NCBI GenBank assembly: GCA_033875315.1
Contig: JANRJG010000038.1
Coordinates: 222,284-286,283 of the forward strand
DNA from: Candidatus Methylacidiphilales bacterium
Lineage (GTDB): Bacteria > Verrucomicrobiota > Verrucomicrobiia > Methylacidiphilales > CAZTYG01
Length of the DNA stretch: 64,000 bases
Direction of reading: 5' to 3'
Shown piece by piece: positions 53,473 to 63,171 of the stretch. The first letter of the stretch is position 1, and every line of letters starts with the position of its first letter. A model generated the notes under the pieces. The model was not told the DNA's origin, ran no database searches, and saw only the letters and a program-made list of their open reading frames with translations. The position numbers were made by a program, and so were the translations under genes.

Positions 53473-54498
53473 ATGAACATACGTTCGTTGTTTAGTTTAT
53501 TTTCCTCGGACTTGGCCATTGACCTGGGGACGGCGAATACGCTGGTGTATGCCAAGGGCAAAGGGATCGTGGTGAACGAGCCCTCGATTGTCGCGATCAA
53601 CAAGACCAACGGCGAAGTGGAAGCCGTGGGCAAAGAAGCCAAAGAGATGTTGGGCCGCACGCCGGGCAACATTGTGGCCATTCGGCCGATGAAGGACGGG
53701 GTGATCGCGGATTTCAAGGTGACCGAGCGGATGTTGAATTACTTCATCCAAAAGGCGCATGGCCGCAAGATGATGGTGCACCCGCGGATTGTGATCGGGG
53801 TACCGAGCGAGATTACGCAAGTAGAAAAGCGTGCGGTGATTGATTCCGCTTACCGGGCCAAGGCGAGCGAAGTGCACTTGGTGGAGCAGGCCATGGTGGC
53901 GGCGATCGGGGCGGGTTTGCCGGTGTCCGAGCCGGGCGGCAACATGGTGGTGGACATTGGCGGCGGCACGACGGACGTGGCTGTCATCTCGTTGGCGGGC
54001 ATCGTCTATTCGCGCTCGGTGCGCGTGGCGGGCAATGAATTGGACGATGCGATTATCCAATATCTGAAAAAGAAGTACAGTCTGTTGGTGGGGGAACGAA
54101 CAGCCGAACAGATCAAGATAAATTTGGGTTCTGCCTTTACCTTGGATAAGCCCTTGAAGATGGAAATCAAGGGAAGGAACTTGATTGAGGGCATTCCGCG
54201 GACGGTGGGCATTGGCGACGAAGAAATCCGGGAAGCATTGAAAGAAGGCGTAGACACAATTGTCAATGCCATCCGAGTGGCCCTGGAGCGCACGCCGCCG
54301 GAACTTTCCGCGGATATTTCGGATCGCGGAATTGTTTTGACGGGCGGGGGAGCGTTGATCAAAAACCTGGACTTGCGGATCCGTCAGGAGACGGGATTGC
54401 CGGTGTCGATTGCCGAAGATCCGCTGGCCTGCGTGGTGCTGGGCATCGGGAAAATGCTTTCCGATTTCAAGCTGCTGCGGCGGATTGCGATTGAGTAA
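53473..54498 (+). CDS. mreB: Rod-shape actin homologue MreB
   Basis: MreB polymerises along the inner membrane and directs side-wall synthesis. The 341-residue protein has the phosphate loops [12 protein letters not shown] and [16 protein letters not shown], the adenosine motif [11 protein letters not shown] and an amphipathic N-terminus ([12 protein letters not shown]). It is the first gene of the elongasome cluster; the 256-base gap upstream has no gene and should hold the promoter. Codon use is of the right-hand type. Confidence 0.98.
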   Translation: MNIRSLFSLFSSDLAIDLGTANTLVYAKGKGIVVNEPSIVAINKTNGEVEAVGKEAKEMLGRTPGNIVAIRPMKDGVIADFKVTERMLNYFIQKAHGRKMMVHPRIVIGVPSEITQVEKRAVIDSAYRAKASEVHLVEQAMVAAIGAGLPVSEPGGNMVVDIGGGTTDVAVISLAGIVYSRSVRVAGNELDDAIIQYLKKKYSLLVGERTAEQIKINLGSAFTLDKPLKMEIKGRNLIEGIPRTVGIGDEEIREALKEGVDTIVNAIRVALERTPPELSADISDRGIVLTGGGALIKNLDLRIRQETGLPVSIAEDPLACVVLGIGKMLSDFKLLRRIAIE

Positions 54499-54534
54499 GC
54501 GAGGGTAGTTTGCGGCCCGGAAGGGCAAGCGCTT

Positions 54535-55635
54535 ATGGAAGGATTCCTAACCCGATATCGCAATCTGACAGTCCTGGTGATTGTGCTCCTGGCGCAATTG
54601 GTGTTGCTGGCCGTGCAGGTGAAGAATAACCAGGATGTGCGACTGATCCGGGTGTGGGCGGTGACGGCCATCACGCCGTTGGCACGCGTGCTGGAGGGGG
54701 TGCGGGCCAATACGATTGGCTTGGCGGGCGAGTATTGGGAACTGTGGAATGTGCGTTCCGTGAACAAGCAATTGCAGGCGGAACTGGACAAGACAAAGTT
54801 GGAAAACCACTATCTGCGGGAAGAGCTGGCCACGGCGAAGCGCGCGGAGGCGATGGCGGCCTTTGTGCAGCGGAACCCTTCGAAAACGATTGGGGCACGC
54901 ATTATCGGCGCGGGCGCCGGCGCCAGTTCGAAGGTGGTGTTCATTGATCGCGGTTCGACCTCCGGGGTGATGCGAGGGATGGCCGTTATTACGCCAGATG
55001 GAATCGTAGGGAAGGTAACATCTGCCTATCCGACGGGTTCCATGGTGGTGATGATCACCGACCCCACTTTTGCCTGCGGGGTGATTTCCAATAAGACCCG
55101 AATTCACGCAACGGCCAAAGGGCAGGGGAACAATCAGCTGTTGGTGGACTATATTCAGAACGAGCAGACGGTTGAGGTAGGCGAAGTTTTCTATACCTCG
55201 GGAGATGACCGAATTTTCCCGAAGGGCTTGCCGGTTGGCACGGTGCGCGTGGCGAAACCGGGGAAGCTTTTCAAGGAGGTTTACATAGCGCCAACGGCTT
55301 TCGACAAAGGCTTGGAAGAGGTGCTGGTGGTGCTGGAGGGCGTGCACCAGCAATTGCCCGAGTGGAACTTACAAACGGGCGAAGGGCCCATGGCTAAGCC
55401 GTTGCCGCCGCCGGAAGGAAGCGGTGACGCGGTCCCCGTGCCTGCTAGCCCCACTCCCGCGACAGCCCCAGCTTCCACCTCAAGCGAAGGCGTAGGGCCA
55501 ACGACCGATGCCGACCGATTGTTGAACCGCTATAAAGAATTAGGTGCGGAGCAGGGCGTGACGTTTGGAGCCGGGGGAAAGATCCCCAATTTCAATGCGC
55601 CGAAGACTCCCAAGCCCGCCCCGGAGAAGAACTGA
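54535..55635 (+). CDS. mreC: Rod-shape protein MreC
   Basis: 366 residues: one N-terminal membrane helix (LTVLVIVLLAQLVLLAV), a coiled coil (residues 70-105, EYWELWNVRSVNKQLQAELD), and the periplasmic beta domain (GASSKVVFIDRGSTSGV, GMAVITPDGIVGKV). The last 80 residues are Pro/Ala/Ser-rich, an extension beyond the usual MreC. MreC links MreB to PBP2 and RodA. It follows mreB by 36 bases; mreD begins 2 bases after. Confidence 0.95.
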   Translation: MEGFLTRYRNLTVLVIVLLAQLVLLAVQVKNNQDVRLIRVWAVTAITPLARVLEGVRANTIGLAGEYWELWNVRSVNKQLQAELDKTKLENHYLREELATAKRAEAMAAFVQRNPSKTIGARIIGAGAGASSKVVFIDRGSTSGVMRGMAVITPDGIVGKVTSAYPTGSMVVMITDPTFACGVISNKTRIHATAKGQGNNQLLVDYIQNEQTVEVGEVFYTSGDDRIFPKGLPVGTVRVAKPGKLFKEVYIAPTAFDKGLEEVLVVLEGVHQQLPEWNLQTGEGPMAKPLPPPEGSGDAVPVPASPTPATAPASTSSEGVGPTTDADRLLNRYKELGAEQGVTFGAGGKIPNFNAPKTPKPAPEKN

Positions 55636-55637
55636 AC

Positions 55638-56183
55638 GTGGCGAGCCCGGATTATTCGGATTCTCATCTACTGGATGGGCGGCGAAAGAAGAATACTTCT
55701 TCCTTCCGGCCCATCGTGTTTTTCTTGATCCCGCTGTTGAGCGTCCTGCTCGATGTCTTCTTGCGGCGATTTGTGGAGTGGAGCCAAGTGCTGGCCTTCC
55801 CCCTGCTGGTGACCATCTACTTTTCGTTGATGAAGCGGCAGCCAATCGCCGGCATTGCGATTGGGGCCACCATTGGCTTGATGCAGGACTCGCTCTCCCA
55901 ACAGCCGCTGGGGATTTTTGGCATTGTGAAAACGCTGGTGGGTTATTTTTCGGCGAGTGTCAGCCTGCGCTTTGATGTGAACAACCCGGCGATGCGCTTT
56001 GGCCTTTCCATGTTTTTCTTCCTGTTTCACCAGTTCTTTTACTGGGTGATGATGAAGGCCCTATTGGGCTTGGCGCCTTCGATCGATGTGATGGATGAGA
56101 TGGTAAAGGCGGCTTTGAACTCGGCGTTGGCGATTCCCTTATTTTGGCTCTTGGATAGACTGAGAGAGGATTCTGAGGACTAA
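55638..56183 (+). CDS. mreD: Rod-shape protein MreD
   Basis: 181 residues with five or six membrane helices (VFFLIPLLSVLLDVFLRRFV, AGIAIGATIGLMQDSLSQ). The MreD family is poorly conserved, and the call depends on topology and on the place between mreC and the PBP2 gene. The start is GTG 55638. Confidence 0.9.
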   Translation: MASPDYSDSHLLDGRRKKNTSSFRPIVFFLIPLLSVLLDVFLRRFVEWSQVLAFPLLVTIYFSLMKRQPIAGIAIGATIGLMQDSLSQQPLGIFGIVKTLVGYFSASVSLRFDVNNPAMRFGLSMFFFLFHQFFYWVMMKALLGLAPSIDVMDEMVKAALNSALAIPLFWLLDRLREDSED

Positions 56184-56187
56184 TCTG

Positions 56188-58098
56188 ATGTTTCGTGCCT
56201 CTGGCCGAGCCGGCCGGGAAGAATACCAAGAGCGCTTGAGCCTACAGCGGGACGAAGGAAAGTTTGCGCAGGGCAAAATTGGGCTCTTGCAGTACGTGAC
56301 GGTGGGGGTGTTCTTATTTCTGGTTGGTGGTTACTGGAATCTGCAAATTCGCAACGAGGACGTCTATTCATTAAAAGCGGAGCGGAACCGCATTAAGAGC
56401 TTTCCGATACCGGCGGCGCGGGGAAAGATTTTGGACCGCGACGGGCGGGTGATTGTTGACAACCATTCGAGCTTCAGTGTGTTGTTAAGCCGGGAAAACT
56501 TGCAGGAAGAACATTTGGCGCCGATTGCCGAGGGCCTGAATTTGGACTACGAGGAATTGGTGGCGCGCTTGAACCGCTTTCGCAAGCGGCCAAAGTATCA
56601 GGCATTGATTTTGAAGCAGGAATTGACGCCGGCGGAAATCGCGTTTGTGGAATCGCATCGGGACCCGGATACTTTTCCAGAGTTGGAGTTGATCCACACG
56701 GAGCGTCGCGTGTATCCGGGCAATGGCTTTGCGGCGCACATGTTGGGGTATGTGGGAGAAATCAGCGAGAGCGAATTAAACCAGCCGGAGTTCGTGAAAA
56801 ACCAACCGGGCGACTTGGTGGGCAAGACCGGGTTGGAGCGCCAATACAACGACATCTTGACGGGGGAAGATGGGCAGCGCCAGGTATTGGTGAACAACAA
56901 AGGGGAAGAGCGGAGAGTGTTGGGCTTTAAGGCGGCGGTGCCGGGGGAGTCCATCCAATTGACGATTGATCTGGATTTGCAAACGGTGGCCGAGTTGGCC
57001 ATGGAAGGCAAGCGCGGCGCGGTGGTGGCCTTGGACCCGCGCAACGGGGAAGTGCTGGCTTTGACCTCGCGGCCAAGTTATGACTTGAGCAAGTTGGCCT
57101 CGCGCGATCGCGGGGCGGAGTGGAGAGAGATTACGACGAACCCAGAGAAGCCATTGCTGAATCGGGCCATCCAAGCGCAGTTGGCGCCGGGGAGCACGTT
57201 CAAGCCCTTTGTGGCGCTGAGCGCACTGGAATCCGGCGAGGTGGACGAGAATACGAGCTTCGGCTGTGGCGGCGGCTTCAATTTTTTTGGCCGCTATTTT
57301 CATTGCCACAAGAAGAGCGGGCACGGAGGGACGAGTTTGAAAAAGGCTTTGGCGCAAAGTTGTGACGTGTACTTTTATCAGGTGGGAAACCGCATCGGCA
57401 TTGACCAAATTGCTAAGTGGGCCGAGATTGCGGGCTTTGGGAAAAAGACAGGTATTGACCTGCCGGCGGAGGCATCGGGGACTCTACCTTCCACGAAATG
57501 GAAAATCCGCGCCTTGCGGGAGCGCTGGTATGGCGGCGATACGATATCGGTATCGATCGGCCAAGGCTACTTGACGGCGACACCGATCCAGTTGGCGCAC
57601 GGGATGGGAGGGTTGGTGATGGGGGGAGTTTGGCATACGCCGCACTTGCGTAAGGGTGACGCGCCACAGAAGGCTGCGCGGAAAGCCGAGATAGACTTGA
57701 CGCACGTGCGAACGATTATGGACGGCGTGTGCGATGTGGTGAATGGCGGAGGCACGGCGGGGCGTTCGCGTTTGCCGAACGGGGAATTCTGTGGTAAGAC
57801 AGGGACGGCGCAAATCGCTTCGAACGAATACCAGAAGGCCAAAGGAATCCGCTTGAAGGACAATGCCTGGTTTGTGGCGTTTGCCCCGCGGGTGAACCCG
57901 GAGATTGTGGTTTCCGTGTTGTGGGAGGAAGGCGAGCACGGGCCGGATGCGGCCTTAATCGCGCGCGATGTGGTGAAGGCGTATTTGGATAAACGGGCGC
58001 GGAAGCAGTATTCGCAAGGTGCGGGTGAGGGTGTGCAGGTTAAGTTGGAACAGCCCGCGGGCTTGTCCAGTGGGGAAAGGACCGCGGAAAATGACTGA
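56188..58098 (+). CDS. mrdA: Penicillin-binding protein 2
   Basis: The transpeptidase of the elongasome. The 636-residue protein has one membrane helix (about 33-50), the dimerization domain starting at RGKILDRDGRVIVDN and the transpeptidase with Ser336 (APGSTFKPF), Ser391 in the SxD motif (AQSCDVYF) and Lys537 in KTGTAQ. In PBP2 enzymes the second motif is SxD, as here. The gene overlaps rodA by 8 bases at ATGACTGA. Confidence 0.97.
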   Translation: MFRASGRAGREEYQERLSLQRDEGKFAQGKIGLLQYVTVGVFLFLVGGYWNLQIRNEDVYSLKAERNRIKSFPIPAARGKILDRDGRVIVDNHSSFSVLLSRENLQEEHLAPIAEGLNLDYEELVARLNRFRKRPKYQALILKQELTPAEIAFVESHRDPDTFPELELIHTERRVYPGNGFAAHMLGYVGEISESELNQPEFVKNQPGDLVGKTGLERQYNDILTGEDGQRQVLVNNKGEERRVLGFKAAVPGESIQLTIDLDLQTVAELAMEGKRGAVVALDPRNGEVLALTSRPSYDLSKLASRDRGAEWREITTNPEKPLLNRAIQAQLAPGSTFKPFVALSALESGEVDENTSFGCGGGFNFFGRYFHCHKKSGHGGTSLKKALAQSCDVYFYQVGNRIGIDQIAKWAEIAGFGKKTGIDLPAEASGTLPSTKWKIRALRERWYGGDTISVSIGQGYLTATPIQLAHGMGGLVMGGVWHTPHLRKGDAPQKAARKAEIDLTHVRTIMDGVCDVVNGGGTAGRSRLPNGEFCGKTGTAQIASNEYQKAKGIRLKDNAWFVAFAPRVNPEIVVSVLWEEGEHGPDAALIARDVVKAYLDKRARKQYSQGAGEGVQVKLEQPAGLSSGERTAEND

Positions 58099-59182
58099 AT
58101 CCCGTGGCTTGCGTGATGTGGATTGGACGATGCTGCTGATTGCCCTGCTGCTGGCGGGGATTGGCATTTTGCAGATTTATTCGGCGACACAGAGCGAAGA
58201 GGGCAGCAGCCTTTGGTGGAAGCAGTTGATCTTCGTTGGGGCGGGACTGCTGGTTTTTTGGGTTATCAGCCATTTTGATTACCACTCGTTTTTGGGCCAG
58301 GCGCCTTACTTGTACGTGGTGTTTACGGTCATACTGTTTGGCTTGATGATTTTCAGCCGGGTAGTGCTCGGGGCGAAGCGATGGATTTCGCTGGGGGGAG
58401 GGATGAAACTGCAGCCCTCGGAGTTCATGAAGATCGTGTTGGTGCTTTTCATGGCGCGTTTTTTGGCAGATTTGAAGACCGAGTCTTTGGACAACGTTGA
58501 CCTGATGAAGTTAATGGGGATTGTATTCATGCCCTTTGTGCTGGTGAATTTGCAGCCGGACTTGGGCACTTCGCTTTGCTACCTGCCCGTGCTGGCGGTG
58601 GGCTTACTGCTGGCTGGCATGAACCGGCAGCAGGCGGTGGTGTTGTTGCTGATTGTGATGCTGGTTTTGCCGGTGGGTTGGTTTGTCCTAAAGGATTACC
58701 AGCGCGCGCGTTTGACCAGCTTTTTGGATCCGGCGCAGGATCCGCAGGGCTCTGGCTACCAGGTGTTGCAGTCGAAGATCGCAGTTGGATCAGGCGGCAT
58801 GTGGGGGGCGGGAGTGACGCGGGGAATGCAGATCCAATTGCAGTTTTTGCCCTTTGCCCATACGGATTTTATCTTCGCCGCCTTTGCCGAGGAGCACGGG
58901 TTTATCGGCGTGGTGACCGTACTTGGGTTATATTTCCTTTTATTGATGCAAATCCTGCAGAACGCGCAGACCGCACCCGACCGGGCCGGTACAGCCATTT
59001 GTATGGGCGTCGCAGGGATTTTGCTGTTTCACGTTTTGGAGAATGTTGGTATGGTTGCCGGGCTGATGCCCGTAGCCGGAATTCCTTTGCCGCTAATGAG
59101 TTATGGCGGCTCAAACATTTTGTCGGTGTTTATCATGCTGGGGCTTGTGAACAATGTTCGGCTCCGGCGGTTCTTGTTATGA
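58091..59182 (+). CDS. rodA: SEDS peptidoglycan polymerase RodA
   Basis: 363 residues with about ten helices. The N-terminus DVDWTMLLIALLLAGIGILQ, the segment LGAKRWISLGG with QPSEFMKI and FAHTDFIFAAFAEEHGFIG are SEDS-family marks; the Asp in the last of these loops is close to the catalytic site. RodA and PBP2 form the polymerase-transpeptidase pair. ATG 58091 overlaps the mrdA stop. The rng leader follows. Confidence 0.97.
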   Translation: MTESRGLRDVDWTMLLIALLLAGIGILQIYSATQSEEGSSLWWKQLIFVGAGLLVFWVISHFDYHSFLGQAPYLYVVFTVILFGLMIFSRVVLGAKRWISLGGGMKLQPSEFMKIVLVLFMARFLADLKTESLDNVDLMKLMGIVFMPFVLVNLQPDLGTSLCYLPVLAVGLLLAGMNRQQAVVLLLIVMLVLPVGWFVLKDYQRARLTSFLDPAQDPQGSGYQVLQSKIAVGSGGMWGAGVTRGMQIQLQFLPFAHTDFIFAAFAEEHGFIGVVTVLGLYFLLLMQILQNAQTAPDRAGTAICMGVAGILLFHVLENVGMVAGLMPVAGIPLPLMSYGGSNILSVFIMLGLVNNVRLRRFLL

Positions 59183-59452
59183 AGATGTGAGGCTCTTCGC
59201 GGAAGAGAAGAGACCAGACCCGTTCCGGCGAAAGCAGATTTTGCAACTGGAAGCGAGCGTAACGAAAAAGATTTCAGGTGAGGGAGAGCAAGTAGGGCCA
59301 ACCGCAAGGAGCCAGAAACACTCCCAAACCGCCGGGGGAGATCGCCCCGGGAAGGCAATCGAGAGCTTGGAAAATTCTAGTGGGACAGCGGCCGAGTAAG
59401 GTCCGCAGAACGGTGACGGTGCAGCGAAGGGCTTCTCTAAAGGAGAAGCGAG
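59183..59452 (+). other. 270-base leader before the RNase E/G gene
   Basis: No convincing gene; a short open frame at 59154-59399 overlaps rodA and has no family features. The region is G-rich and looks able to fold, and it ends in the hairpin at 59431-59449 that covers the ribosome-binding site. It may be an untranslated control leader; E. coli rne is also controlled through its leader. Confidence 0.55.
59431..59449 (+). promoter_or_regulatory. Hairpin covering the rng ribosome-binding site
   Basis: GCTTCTC (59431-59437) pairs perfectly with GAGAAGC (59443-59449) around TAAAG. The Shine-Dalgarno AGGAG (59441-59445) lies in the loop and the 3' arm, four bases or so before the ATG at 59453. 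Folding should limit ribosome access. Confidence 0.65.
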
Positions 59453-62242
59453 ATGGCGAAAGAATTAGTAATTGCGGGTGGCCGCCACGAAACACGCGTG
59501 GCCGTGCTCGAAGATGATCAGTTGGTTGAGGTTTACTTCCAAAGGAAGAACGAATACTCGCTGGCGGGTTCCATACACAAAGGCCGGGTAACGCGTGTAT
59601 TGCCGGGCATGCAGTCGGCGTTTGTAGATCTTGGCTTGGAGCGGGATACGTTCCTTTATGTGTCGGACTTCTTTGACGAGGAGGACGATATTGAAAAGGT
59701 GACTGAAGGCCGGGGTGCGGAACGCGGTCCGGATAACGGCCGGAGCGAAGCGAGCCGGAGCGAGCGGGGAGACCGGGGAGACAACGGACGCCGGGGACGG
59801 CGTGGGCGTGACCGTGGGCGGCGCGGGAGAAGCAACGAGGCGCCGTTGAGGGAAGCAGCGCCGGCGGAAGCTTCGGAAGCCGTTGAAGAACTGATCGAGC
59901 ATGAGTCGATTGCCGAGTTTGCCCCGAACGAATTAGCGGGTTTCGGGGACGGCGTGGAAATCGAAGTGGTGAGCGAGGCGAGTGCGGACAGGAAAAGCGA
60001 AAGCGGAGGCACGGGCACTCGCCGCCGCCGTCGCCGCAACGGAAAGCCTGGTAGCTTTCCGGAGAGCAAGTACGCGGATCCGTCGGAAGACAGCGAACCC
60101 GAAGGCAACGAGGAGGCTGGGGAAGAAGAGCCGGAATCGCTGCCGGAAGAGATTGTGCTGCTTCCGGGAGAAACCCGGAAAAAATTGCAATCCAAGGGAG
60201 TTACGCCGATCGTGCTGCCTTTGGCCGTAGGCGGAGACGAGCCGGCAGAGGCTGAAGAAGCCGAAAGCGAGGCCGCGCCGCTGGCTATGAGCGCCGGGGC
60301 CGAAGCGCCGGAAATGCGGCACGCCGAGGAATCTACCATTTCCCCTGTCCATCTCTTGACGCGGGAAGCCTTGGCCGAAGAAGAAGAGGCCGAGGTGATG
60401 GAGGAAGTGAAGCAGCACCTGGCCGAGATTGCCCGCGAAAAAGAAGAAGAGCGCGACTACGAAGAAGCGGCGCGCTTGGACGAAGGCCAAGAAGAAGGGG
60501 AAGAAGAGGGCCAGGAAGAAAATCCGGAAGAGGGAGACGAGGGAGAGGAAGGCGACGAGGCGGAAGAGGCCGAAGAAGACGAAGGCGATGAGGACGAAAT
60601 AGAGGAAGCGGCATCTGACGAGACGGCGCTGGCGGAAGACGGCGAGGAAGCGGCCGAAGAAGTCCAAGCCGAATTGGCGGGTGACGCCGAAGGAGAAGAG
60701 GAATCTAACGAAGGGGACGAAGCCGTTGTGTTGCCGGCCTTGGGTTATTCCGCGCATTTGCGGCAGAATGAGCCGCGAACGGAAGATGGAGCGCGGGAGC
60801 GCGGTGGGCGTCGCCGCCGGCGTGGGCGCGGGGGACGCGAACGCGGAGTGGAAGCGAAAGTTGATGCACCCGCTGAAGCTGCTTCCCTGCCCGAAGGCCA
60901 AGCGGAAGAGGCAGCATCGTTGCCTGCATTGTTGCCGGGCGAAAGCCGCAACCGTGAGCGCAAGCCGGAGAGACGGGAAGAACGCCGCGAGGAACGGCGG
61001 GAAGATCGCCGCGACGATAAACGCGAGCGACGCACACCGCCTTCCATTTCGGAACTGTTGAAAGAAGGCCAAGAAGTATTGGTGCAGATTGCCAAGGAGC
61101 CCTTGGGGCAAAAAGGCGCCCGCATCACCTCGCATATCGCCCTGCCGGGCCGCTACTGCGTCTATATGCCAACCGTGGAGCATACGGGCGTTTCCCGCAA
61201 GATTGGCAGCGATGAAGAGCGTGCGCGCTTGAAGCGCATTTTGCAATCGCGCCGCGATACGATCCAAGGCGGCTTCATTATTCGGACCGCTGGGGAGGGC
61301 CGTGCGGAATCGGAAATTCTGGCGGACATGGAGTTTCTGCATTCCCTGTGGATGGACGTCCGCAAAAAAGCGGAGGCCAAGAAGGCCCCGGCGCTGATTT
61401 ATCACGATTTGGAAATTGTGGAGCGCGTGCTGCGGGACCAAGTGGGACCGGACTTCAAGTCCATCTGGGTGGATAACGAAGAAATTTACGAAAGTGTGCT
61501 TCGTTTTCTGGAGCGTTTCCAGCCGGCAATGGTGGCGCGCGTCCGGATGTACACGCGGCAAGCCCCCATCTTCGATAGCTTCGGCATCACAAGCGAATTG
61601 GAAAAGGCGCTGCGGCCGAAGGTGTGGTTAAAGTCTGGTGGCTACATCGTGATCAACCAGACGGAGGCCCTGGTGGCCATCGACATCAACACCGGTAAGT
61701 TTGTCGGGCGGGGCAACCGCCTGGAAGACACCATCGTGAAGACGAATATCGAAGCCGTGAAGGAGATCGTGCGGCAAATCCGTCTGCGCGACCTGGGCGG
61801 CATTATTGTGATCGACTTCATTGACATGGATGAGCGTAAGAACCGTTTGCGCGTGATGCAAGCACTGGAAGAAGCCATGCAAGCAGACCGCGCACCGTAC
61901 AAGATTCTCCAGTTCAATGATTTCGGCTTAGTGGCGATTACGCGGAAGCGCGTGAAGCAATCGCTCGAAAGAACGCTCTGCGCGCCGTGCCCGTATTGCG
62001 AGGGTTCGGCTTATGTGAAGAGCGTGCAGACGGTAATTGGCGAAATCATGAACGAGGCGAAGAAACTTGCGCCGGCAGTGGTGGACGCCAAGGACGTGAT
62101 GTTGCGCGTGAACCCGGAAGTGGCCAAGGTCTTCAAGTCTACGGAGAACGAATATCACGAAGAGCTGGAGGAAGTATTGGGCCGCCAGGTGATGGTGATG
62201 TCCGATCCGCTGATTCACCAAGAGAAGTTCGACTTGGGGTAG
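59453..62242 (+). CDS. rng: RNase E/G with a very large insertion in the S1 domain
   Basis: 929 residues. Residues 1-80 begin the enzyme (HKGRVTRVLPGMQSAFVDLG, RDTFLYVSDFF). The S1 domain then breaks; residues 82-527 are low complexity, with Arg-rich clusters near 103-126, 191-197, 447-465 and 497-527 and a Glu/Asp-rich core about 310-430. The enzyme resumes at PSISELLKEGQEVLVQIAKE and continues normally: active-site Asp residues in VAIDINTGKFVG and IVIDFIDMDERKN, and the zinc link CAPCPYC. It processes rRNA and mRNA. The insertion is in the S1 barrel, not in the C-terminal scaffold where RNase E proteins usually carry such sequence. Confidence 0.95.
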   Translation: MAKELVIAGGRHETRVAVLEDDQLVEVYFQRKNEYSLAGSIHKGRVTRVLPGMQSAFVDLGLERDTFLYVSDFFDEEDDIEKVTEGRGAERGPDNGRSEASRSERGDRGDNGRRGRRGRDRGRRGRSNEAPLREAAPAEASEAVEELIEHESIAEFAPNELAGFGDGVEIEVVSEASADRKSESGGTGTRRRRRRNGKPGSFPESKYADPSEDSEPEGNEEAGEEEPESLPEEIVLLPGETRKKLQSKGVTPIVLPLAVGGDEPAEAEEAESEAAPLAMSAGAEAPEMRHAEESTISPVHLLTREALAEEEEAEVMEEVKQHLAEIAREKEEERDYEEAARLDEGQEEGEEEGQEENPEEGDEGEEGDEAEEAEEDEGDEDEIEEAASDETALAEDGEEAAEEVQAELAGDAEGEEESNEGDEAVVLPALGYSAHLRQNEPRTEDGARERGGRRRRRGRGGRERGVEAKVDAPAEAASLPEGQAEEAASLPALLPGESRNRERKPERREERREERREDRRDDKRERRTPPSISELLKEGQEVLVQIAKEPLGQKGARITSHIALPGRYCVYMPTVEHTGVSRKIGSDEERARLKRILQSRRDTIQGGFIIRTAGEGRAESEILADMEFLHSLWMDVRKKAEAKKAPALIYHDLEIVERVLRDQVGPDFKSIWVDNEEIYESVLRFLERFQPAMVARVRMYTRQAPIFDSFGITSELEKALRPKVWLKSGGYIVINQTEALVAIDINTGKFVGRGNRLEDTIVKTNIEAVKEIVRQIRLRDLGGIIVIDFIDMDERKNRLRVMQALEEAMQADRAPYKILQFNDFGLVAITRKRVKQSLERTLCAPCPYCEGSAYVKSVQTVIGEIMNEAKKLAPAVVDAKDVMLRVNPEVAKVFKSTENEYHEELEEVLGRQVMVMSDPLIHQEKFDLG

Positions 62243-62250
62243 GGCCGCGC

Positions 62251-63045
62251 ATGCGATTTTGCTTATGGTTTGTTGCTTGGGTAGGCGTATTCGTCTACCC
62301 GGCACAGGCCCAAGAGCTTTCGGTTTATTCGGATGCAATTGTGCTGGCCGAAGCGGAGGGGGCGGACCTAAACTGCGAGCCCGCTCCGCAGGTCCGGCAG
62401 GTTGAAGTGCTTTCCCCCCAAGTGCAGGCGGGAGGGCAATTGACCCTGTTGTTGGTGGCCCGGGCGCAAGCGGGGACAGCCTTTCAATTGGAAGTGGGTA
62501 CGAACCCTGAGCAATTGCTGGACTTGAAGCTGTTTCGTTACTTTCCGGGTTTGCGCTACGGCAGGACCCACTTTGAACAGCCACTGGAACATGTGGAAGG
62601 GCGGGTGCGCGGCAGGATCGCGGAAGGTCAGCGCTGCGCAACTTTTTTCTTGACGGCCGTGGCAAGGGAAGAAGCAGCCGGTCAAAGGGTGAGATTGGAA
62701 CCGGCAGTTTGGTTTGCCACGGGAAGGGAAACGGGTGGGTGGATGCGCTATCCGCTGGAAATCCGGGTTGCGGGCAAGGCCACTGCGCCACCCTTGGGCT
62801 GGCAGCGTTGTGAAGCCGAGTTAACGGACTTGGCGCAGACTGTGGTGCTCGCTTTGGGGGTGGGCTGCAAGCGCGCTCTGCCAAAATGCGAAGCGACGAG
62901 AGAGTTGAGCGTGGGTGCTTTGTTGGCGGGGCAACTCTTGGGAGAAATGCCGGAGTTGGGGAGCGCGCCGGCCTGCGCAAGGGAGCAGGAATCGTCGAAC
63001 ATACCCATCGATTTGGTGAGAGTTCGACGCCGCGCGGGCCACTAA
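62251..63045 (+). CDS. Secreted protein of unknown function
   Basis: 264 residues. ATG 62251 lies 9 bases after the rng stop and starts a signal peptide (MRFCLWFVAWVGVFVYPAQA). The mature part looks beta-rich with paired Cys residues (LNCEPAP, GQRCATFFL, GWQRCEAEL, VGCKRALPKC). The order suggests an export and disulfide-bonded protein. I know no family. It is probably co-transcribed with rng. Confidence 0.75.
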   Translation: MRFCLWFVAWVGVFVYPAQAQELSVYSDAIVLAEAEGADLNCEPAPQVRQVEVLSPQVQAGGQLTLLLVARAQAGTAFQLEVGTNPEQLLDLKLFRYFPGLRYGRTHFEQPLEHVEGRVRGRIAEGQRCATFFLTAVAREEAAGQRVRLEPAVWFATGRETGGWMRYPLEIRVAGKATAPPLGWQRCEAELTDLAQTVVLALGVGCKRALPKCEATRELSVGALLAGQLLGEMPELGSAPACAREQESSNIPIDLVRVRRRAGH

Positions 63046-63077
63046 ACGGCTCGATGTTAAACTAACATATGGTCCTC

Positions 63078-63167
63078 GGAGAGATGGCCGAGTGGTTTAA
63101 GGCGCACGCTTGGAAAGCGTGTATACGGGAAACCGTATCTAGGGTTCGAATCCCTATCTCTCCGCCA
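63078..63167 (+). tRNA. tRNA-Ser (GGA)
   Basis: Acceptor GGAGAGA/TCTCTCC, a D arm with GTGGTTTAAGG, anticodon loop TTGGAAA (anticodon GGA) in stem CACGC/GCGTG, a long variable arm (TATACGGGAAACCGTATC), T loop TTCGAAT and encoded 3' CCA. The long variable arm is typical of tRNA-Ser. Confidence 0.97.
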
Positions 63168-63171
63168 CTCC

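Noticed and set aside
59154..59399. 81-codon frame after rodA
   Set aside because: Overlaps the rodA end, has no ribosome-binding site and a low-complexity polar product; the region looks more like a leader.
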